Shown here in pieces: positions 5,933 through 10,081 of a DNA stretch of 10,081 nucleotides. Both the position numbers and the translations under genes were made by a program. The DNA lies in NCBI GenBank assembly GCA_018663815.1, contig JABJPQ010000377.1, forward strand, positions 1 through 10,081. Reading direction: 5' to 3'. Under the pieces are notes generated by a model. That model had not been told where the DNA came from. It searched no databases and was given only the letters and a program-made list of their open reading frames with translations. The stretch comes from Halobacteriovoraceae bacterium (GTDB lineage Bacteria > Bdellovibrionota > Bacteriovoracia > Bacteriovoracales > Bacteriovoracaceae). The stretch's first letter is position 1, and each line of letters opens with the position of its first letter.

Positions 5933-8900
5933 GCAGCTTCCTTAAGCTCCTCCTCTAGAGTAAATCCAATATTTCCATCATAAAACTTTTCAACTCTAAG
6001 GATATCTTCTCGTGAAAGGTTATATATTTTATAAACTTCATTATTCAAATCATCAAAATTTGAAACACCTGAATTATTTTTAATTAACTTTCGAACAATT
6101 TGAGTAATAAATGAGCTCTCCCTTGACGTTGGACTTTTAATTGGTATTTCGGATAGAGGTTTCTGATAAAGCTCAAGCATTTCTCCCTTTCGCTTTCCCT
6201 TGAAATATAACCACATATAATAAAGTTTGGAATTGAGAACACCTAATAGATAGTAGAGATCAAGGTTTGTACTCTTTTTTGCCGTTATAAAATAAACATC
6301 TGCTGAAGCGTACCATTGAACATCATTATACCCAAAAGTATTTACCCTGCTTCTTTGAGGTGCAACGATTTTAGGGCCACTAAAGTCTATAGCAGTTTTC
6401 GGCAGAGCCATCACATCCCAGCGTCCACGCTTCAAGGCCCCCTTAAGCGAGTTATCCTTCCTATTCTTTAGCTTGTCTTTATGTTCAGCTAGATACTTCA
6501 TAATATTAGGAATATCTTCTCTCTTGTATGGGGCTTTCTCATAGTGATATATTACTGAGCGTTTATTAGTGGTTTCAGTACTAAACTTTCTTACATCCGA
6601 ATTTTTAAACAGCGGCAATATGATATCTTTTTCTATCTTATTCATTTTGATGAGCCTTTCTAGCTCACCCTTAGCATGTATAAAAACATTATCACATGCT
6701 GTGAACAGTCCCGTGTTGACATTTACTTCATCACCTAAACATAAATCTGATATATTTGAAATCTGGCAAAGTATTTCATCATAAGCACTAACTATTCGAA
6801 TGTATGACTCATTAGATTCGAATCTACCTAGCAGCTTGGCAGATTGAACTTGCTCCTTGAAATATTCCTTTTCAAAATTCTTATTCTTAGGGATATTAAT
6901 AGCACTGATAGCATCACAGGGCCCCCCTCTTTCTAAGATGCTAATCATATTATGTTGCCCCGAAGCGGATTCAAATACCTTATTTTCATTTAATTGGATA
7001 AGAGCCAGGCTCGACGCTCTCTCCTGCAAATCGATTCTAAGTACTCTAGCTCCTGCCGCCGTTGGAAAGTAATTTGTTGTAATAAACCCAAGCCTCCCTT
7101 TGGGAGCTAGCATATCTAACCCTAGGTGGAAAAAAAAGTAAAAGTAATCCATTTTACCTTGGTAATACTTACTTAACCTACCTCCCTTTACGTCTTCAAA
7201 AAGATGCTTATTTCCTTTTTCTCCAATATATGGAGGGTTTCCTACTACGGCACTAAAGCCAGAGTCCATAATATTTTTGTATTCAGGCCAAATGGTTTCT
7301 TCAACTAAAGCATTAGAGTTTATTAATTGATCATCTAGTCGCTCTAATTTTTTTCCCCAATGGGCACTTTCTAACCACAAACTCATCTTAGCAAGTTTTA
7401 CAGCTCTAGGATTGATATCCACGCCAAAAATACATTTATCTAATACTACACGCTTTGCTTCTTCTTTTGATGGTATATCAGCACTAAGCTGTTCATCCTC
7501 AAGAGCTTTCAAATAATATGAGGTAAGGAAATTTAGTGCCCCTATCAGAAAATGTCCGCTACCCATTGCCGCATCACACACTTTAACTTCGAGAAGCTCC
7601 TTGCTATTTTTACCCTCGCAAATTGAAGTAAGAGTTTCCTTTATAATATATTGAACAATAAAATCGGGTGTATAATAACTTCCCGTAGCCTTTCGTTCAG
7701 CATTATCCGGTGTGAAAAAGGCTTGGCCGACTTTTACTATCGGCTCAAATCCTTTTAATTTATTTTGAATGGATGCCGTTAGTTTCATCCACTGTTTATA
7801 TTTACCTTTTTTTAGGTAAACCATTGGCTCCTTGGCTATACCCAATTTGTACTCTAAAAAACTTTCATATATAGATCCAAGTTGCCGTGGTGTAAAATAA
7901 TTGTACGGAATTTGCTGGTAATTTCTTTGCAAGAAAGCACTTGCTTTTGAATAGCCTAATTCAAAAAATATCCGAACCATTTGTTCATCTGTCAGACAAT
8001 GTTTTTTGGCAAAAACACATTCCGTGTCCGAAAATATATTTTCCCTAAATCCCTTAATTTCAAACCCAAAATCATCTTTCTTAGCACCATCATGGATTAC
8101 CTCTGTTAGTCTTATTAGATTTTTGTATAATGCATGGCCATCTGGTTTGAACTTGTGTGACCGAAGACTTTTTGAAAGTCGCATATTAATATATTCCCTG
8201 TCTTTCTTGGCAATATACTTTTCAGGATCAAATACAGATATTCTGTCAATAATGCTTGTTAAGCTAATTTCATAATATTTCGGGGATTTTGTAGGCAAAA
8301 CGCCTCTGGCCTCACATGACTTAATAAATAAGATATTGAAAAGATGGCTTTCTGCAACAGTTCTAATAAGTTTTAAATCTTCATCTGTAGGCTTCGTTAT
8401 TGTGCCCTTCTCTTTAGCAGCCTTAAGAAGACCGTCACAAGTTATATTCATAGCAGAAATAAAGCGGTCTTTTAAATCTTCCTCGATACTATCAATATAC
8501 TTACGGCTTTCTTTAAGAACTTCATCTAGAAATATTTTTCCAACATCATCCTTTACATAGGATGCCTTACCAAAGAATAAATAAAAATATTTTGCATTCT
8601 CCAGGAATTCGACGTCATCAACTTCACCTGATTCAATCTTAGCCTCTTGAGATAGTAAACTCTCAATTTTGAACTCGAAACACCTCTCTGGTGACTCACC
8701 AGAAATGTCATTATTTACAAGCCGCCAAATATTACCATCAGTTACAATCCCCCATTTTTTGTGGAGGATGTTCATGTAATTTAATACTTGTTCATTGAAA
8801 GAGGTTGCTACTCCAGTATCATCAGTTTCCTTATTGGCCCTTCTTTTATCTTCCTTAATTTTACTCTTTTCCTTTTCGACAATACGATTCCAGTACTTGG

Positions 8901-9441
8901 CCTCGAGAGGTGCTATACAGTGCTCCCTAGCCTCTCTCTTCCGTTTTTCAGTGTCATCTGAATCACTTATGAAACTTGCTTCAGCTGGATAATTAACGAG
9001 AATCATATCTGTTCTATATGTTTTGTTTCTAGGCTTTGCTTTCACTGTAAAAGAAGTTTCCGCAGCATACGGCTCCTCTACATTATTTGAACAGTTATCA
9101 TACCATCCTAAGGCATCTAAAAGTGGGGCGATCATTTTTGTTATTGTATCAGTTTCACTTAATTTCTTTTTGGACAAGCCTCTTAGGCTTTCTGCAATAT
9201 TACGGAATTCATTATAAAAATGATAAAAACCAGATTTTATACTCTCACCTTCATCATCAAATACAACGTCATCATAATCTTTATCCCACTTCTCAGAAAA
9301 ATCTCTTTTCAAATCATTGCCAAGGTAAACTTTTGAAAAAAGTGTGCTCTCCCAATACGCTATATTCCGTAGAGAACTGTTTAAGTCTAGCTGCATGTTT
9401 TCCTGTTCATCAGATTTATTATTCAAGTTGTTCGCTAACAT
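5929..9441 (-). CDS. Type IIG restriction-modification enzyme (Eco57I-like, single chain)
   Basis: A 1170-residue enzyme combining endonuclease, adenine methyltransferase and target recognition. ATG at 9441-9439 is preceded by GGAG (9452-9449). The N-terminal region carries a PD-(D/E)xK nuclease site: RTDMILVN with Asp145 and APLEAKYW with Glu180/Lys182. After a long helical linker comes the methyltransferase: GSYYTPDFIVQYII (587-600, motif X), CDAAMGSGHFL (622-632, motif I binding S-adenosylmethionine), FGVDINPRAVKLA (672-684) and NPPY (735-738, catalytic motif IV of N6-adenine methylases). The C-terminal part (about 905-1105) resembles a TaqI-like specificity domain: GLFTACDNVF, ILPLFKNSDVRKF, PKIVAPQRSR and LLGVLNSKLYYMWLY. 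No helicase domain is present, and the nuclease site separates it from BREX PglX. It appears full length with all key residues intact. The recognition sequence cannot be read from the protein. Confidence 0.9.
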   Translation of the reverse strand: MLANNLNNKSDEQENMQLDLNSSLRNIAYWESTLFSKVYLGNDLKRDFSEKWDKDYDDVVFDDEGESIKSGFYHFYNEFRNIAESLRGLSKKKLSETDTITKMIAPLLDALGWYDNCSNNVEEPYAAETSFTVKAKPRNKTYRTDMILVNYPAEASFISDSDDTEKRKREAREHCIAPLEAKYWNRIVEKEKSKIKEDKRRANKETDDTGVATSFNEQVLNYMNILHKKWGIVTDGNIWRLVNNDISGESPERCFEFKIESLLSQEAKIESGEVDDVEFLENAKYFYLFFGKASYVKDDVGKIFLDEVLKESRKYIDSIEEDLKDRFISAMNITCDGLLKAAKEKGTITKPTDEDLKLIRTVAESHLFNILFIKSCEARGVLPTKSPKYYEISLTSIIDRISVFDPEKYIAKKDREYINMRLSKSLRSHKFKPDGHALYKNLIRLTEVIHDGAKKDDFGFEIKGFRENIFSDTECVFAKKHCLTDEQMVRIFFELGYSKASAFLQRNYQQIPYNYFTPRQLGSIYESFLEYKLGIAKEPMVYLKKGKYKQWMKLTASIQNKLKGFEPIVKVGQAFFTPDNAERKATGSYYTPDFIVQYIIKETLTSICEGKNSKELLEVKVCDAAMGSGHFLIGALNFLTSYYLKALEDEQLSADIPSKEEAKRVVLDKCIFGVDINPRAVKLAKMSLWLESAHWGKKLERLDDQLINSNALVEETIWPEYKNIMDSGFSAVVGNPPYIGEKGNKHLFEDVKGGRLSKYYQGKMDYFYFFFHLGLDMLAPKGRLGFITTNYFPTAAGARVLRIDLQERASSLALIQLNENKVFESASGQHNMISILERGGPCDAISAINIPKNKNFEKEYFKEQVQSAKLLGRFESNESYIRIVSAYDEILCQISNISDLCLGDEVNVNTGLFTACDNVFIHAKGELERLIKMNKIEKDIILPLFKNSDVRKFSTETTNKRSVIYHYEKAPYKREDIPNIMKYLAEHKDKLKNRKDNSLKGALKRGRWDVMALPKTAIDFSGPKIVAPQRSRVNTFGYNDVQWYASADVYFITAKKSTNLDLYYLLGVLNSKLYYMWLYFKGKRKGEMLELYQKPLSEIPIKSPTSRESSFITQIVRKLIKNNSGVSNFDDLNNEVYKIYNLSREDILRVEKFYDGNIGFTLEEELKEAA

Positions 9442-9442
9442 A

Positions 9443-9667
9443 TTAAAGCTCCATAGATAATTTGGTTACGTGCCGTGCAAATTCATCATCAAGAACCTGA
9501 ACTTTAACTTTCTGATTTTGTTTTAGAGTTTTACGTTTTTTATTTGAATCAATTGCTGAATAATGGACGTAGTAGTTCTTTCCATTCTCTGCTCTTATAA
9601 CCCCTTCGCCGGAGCCATCATTAAACCACGAAACCTCACCCATCTTCCATTTCACTGAAGCACTCAT
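9443..9667 (-). CDS. Cold-shock-domain-like small protein preceding the restriction gene
   Basis: A 74-residue single-domain protein. ATG at 9667-9665 follows GAGAGAGG (9683-9676) eight bases upstream. It fits the cold-shock OB fold: GEVSWFNDGSGEGVI, then GKNYYVHYSAI (RNP2-like), ending with KVKVQVLDDEFARHVTKLSM. The usual RNP1 motif KGFGFI reads SGEGVI here (19-24), so two stacking aromatics are replaced by Glu21 and Val23, while Trp14, Phe15, His35 and Tyr36 remain. It should therefore bind single-stranded nucleic acid less strongly than CspA, or with altered specificity. Only one base separates its stop from the restriction-modification start, and the downstream GGAG lies inside its last codons, so the two genes are almost certainly translated together. 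A role in setting restriction expression is inference. Confidence 0.8.
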   Translation of the reverse strand: MSASVKWKMGEVSWFNDGSGEGVIRAENGKNYYVHYSAIDSNKKRKTLKQNQKVKVQVLDDEFARHVTKLSMEL

Positions 9668-9700
9668 CCTTGAATCCTCTCTCTTTTTAATGTTTTCAAA

Positions 9701-9729
9701 ATTCTATTCGGAAGAAAATTGGATTAAAA
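9701..9729 (-). promoter_or_regulatory. Candidate promoter for the cold-shock/restriction unit
   Basis: On the minus strand TAGAAT (9706-9701) matches five of six positions of a sigma70 -10 box. The hexamer 17 bases upstream, TTTTAA (9729-9724), is a poor -35. Transcription would begin near 9694, leaving a leader of about 27 bases that contains the ribosome binding site. The -10 is reasonable and the -35 weak, so this is tentative and may need an activator. Confidence 0.3.
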
Positions 9730-9751
9730 TGAGACTAATCAGAGATATTTA

Positions 9752-9799
9752 GCCCTACTTTAGATGTAGGTCTGGCCTCTCTGTTAGACCAGCCTGGGC
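9752..9799. other. Structured intergenic segment with nested inverted repeats
   Basis: In the 205-base divergent gap (9668-9872) several complementary arms cluster. GCCC (9752-9755) can pair with GGGC (9796-9799), enclosing CCTAC (9754-9758) with GTAGG (9766-9770). Also enclosed is either GGTCT (9769-9773) with AGACC (9786-9790), or the longer bulged stem AGG-T-CTGG (9768-9775) with CCAGCCT (9789-9795). The last two are mutually exclusive. No T-run follows on either strand, so it does not look like a terminator. It may be an operator region, or a structured leader if transcription starts further upstream. Confidence 0.35.
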
Positions 9800-9807
9800 A
9801 TAAGTCC

Positions 9808-9836
9808 TTGAAGCAAAAGCCTTTTATATAGATACT
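9808..9836 (+). promoter_or_regulatory. Candidate promoter for the right-edge gene
   Basis: TTGAAG (9808-9813) and GATACT (9831-9836) are 17 bases apart, each four of six to the sigma70 consensus. A start near 9843 would place one arm of the adjacent inverted repeat at the 5' end of the transcript. It is moderate to weak. TATATA at 9825-9830 is a better -10 but has no correctly spaced -35. Confidence 0.3.
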
Positions 9837-9872
9837 AATTACTCTGATATCTTTTCCCTAAAGAGAGTAATT
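9837..9872. repeat. Perfect 9-bp inverted repeat abutting a start codon
   Basis: AATTACTCT (9837-9845) and AGAGTAATT (9864-9872) are exact reverse complements around an 18-base loop. The right arm ends on the base before ATG 9873 and overlaps the AGAGAG ribosome binding site (9862-9867). As DNA it would be a typical dimeric repressor operator, placed just downstream of the candidate -10. As RNA it would hide the ribosome binding site. Either reading points to control of the right-edge gene. Confidence 0.5.
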
Positions 9873-10081
9873 ATGGACCAACAGTTAGACTTTATTATTA
9901 CAACAATTAAAGAAAAATTGGCTCTAGGCCAAACATTGCAAGATGCAGAGTTTGCACTCCGTAACGTCTTTGGAAAAGAACTTGTTGAAAAAGCTCTAAC
10001 ACTTGTAAAAGAGCAAGATCCTATTTTAGCTGGTGAAGCTGAGCCGGTTGCCTTAAGTGATCAGCAGGATTTTCTTGGTTG
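9873..10081 (+). CDS. Hypothetical protein, 3' end outside the window
   Basis: ATG 9873 follows AGAGAG at 9862-9867 (five-base spacing) and opens a frame that stays open to the right edge, giving about 69 residues. The start is MDQQLDFIITTIKEKLALGQ. The visible part is acidic and helical, alternating Leu/Ile with charged residues (LRNVFGKELVEKALTLVKEQ), and looks like a small helical N-terminal domain. I see no signal peptide, membrane segment or recognised motif. It is transcribed divergently from the cold-shock/restriction unit. Function unknown; it could be the N-terminus of a much larger protein. Confidence 0.6.
   Translation, partial: MDQQLDFIITTIKEKLALGQTLQDAEFALRNVFGKELVEKALTLVKEQDPILAGEAEPVALSDQQDFLG

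Noticed and set aside
5929..9441. BREX PglX or type I HsdM identity for the large methyltransferase
   Set aside because: An N-terminal PD-(D/E)xK site and a fused C-terminal TaqI-like specificity region are visible, and no BREX or HsdR/HsdS genes are nearby, so type IIG fits better.
6569..9446. Plus-strand short frames opposite the restriction-modification gene
   Set aside because: All are antisense to a full-length enzyme with conserved motifs, and their translations are biased Ser/Leu-rich shadows.
1..10081. CRISPR array, tRNA, rRNA or insertion sequence
   Set aside because: No regularly spaced repeats, cloverleaf-like segments, conserved ribosomal sequence or transposase with terminal repeats were seen.

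Overview
The window is AT-rich and tightly packed. GTG starts and 4- to 11-base gene overlaps are common. The base composition, a Cas4-like/DUF2779 nuclease, a type IIG restriction-modification enzyme and a pair of small proteins typical of proteobacterial accessory DNA suggest a bacterial, probably proteobacterial, genomic or defence island. I cannot name the genus. I see no rRNA, tRNA, CRISPR array, insertion sequence or recognisable attachment site.

Layout. Positions 1-1268 (+) hold the end of an unknown gene, a 178-aa protein with a histidine-rich VEHVHVH tail, and a 107-aa HGGxSTG-type zinc-ribbon-like protein. Positions 1330-3784 (+) hold a three-gene coupled unit: a Cas4-like nuclease fused to a DUF2779 exonuclease-like domain, a small membrane protein, and an ASCH-domain protein. 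Positions 3893-5932 (+) hold a second coupled unit with its own candidate promoter: a ribbon-helix-helix regulator, a radical SAM enzyme related to the spore photoproduct lyase family, and a second ASCH-domain protein. Positions 9667-5929 (-) hold a cold-shock-domain-like protein followed, one base later, by a single-chain type IIG restriction-modification enzyme. At the right edge a truncated unknown gene reads rightward from 9873, divergent from the cold-shock/restriction unit, across a 205-base region rich in inverted repeats.

How the parts may work together. The restriction enzyme is a recognisable antiphage system on its own. The left-hand genes are less familiar. A radical SAM enzyme of a nucleic-acid-lesion family lies between two PUA-like ASCH proteins, is headed by a small DNA-binding protein, and sits directly behind a nuclease/membrane-protein pair. 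This suggests a module that makes, removes or senses a modified nucleobase, with the regulator controlling expression. That role is inference: the domains and gene coupling are visible, but the substrate is not.
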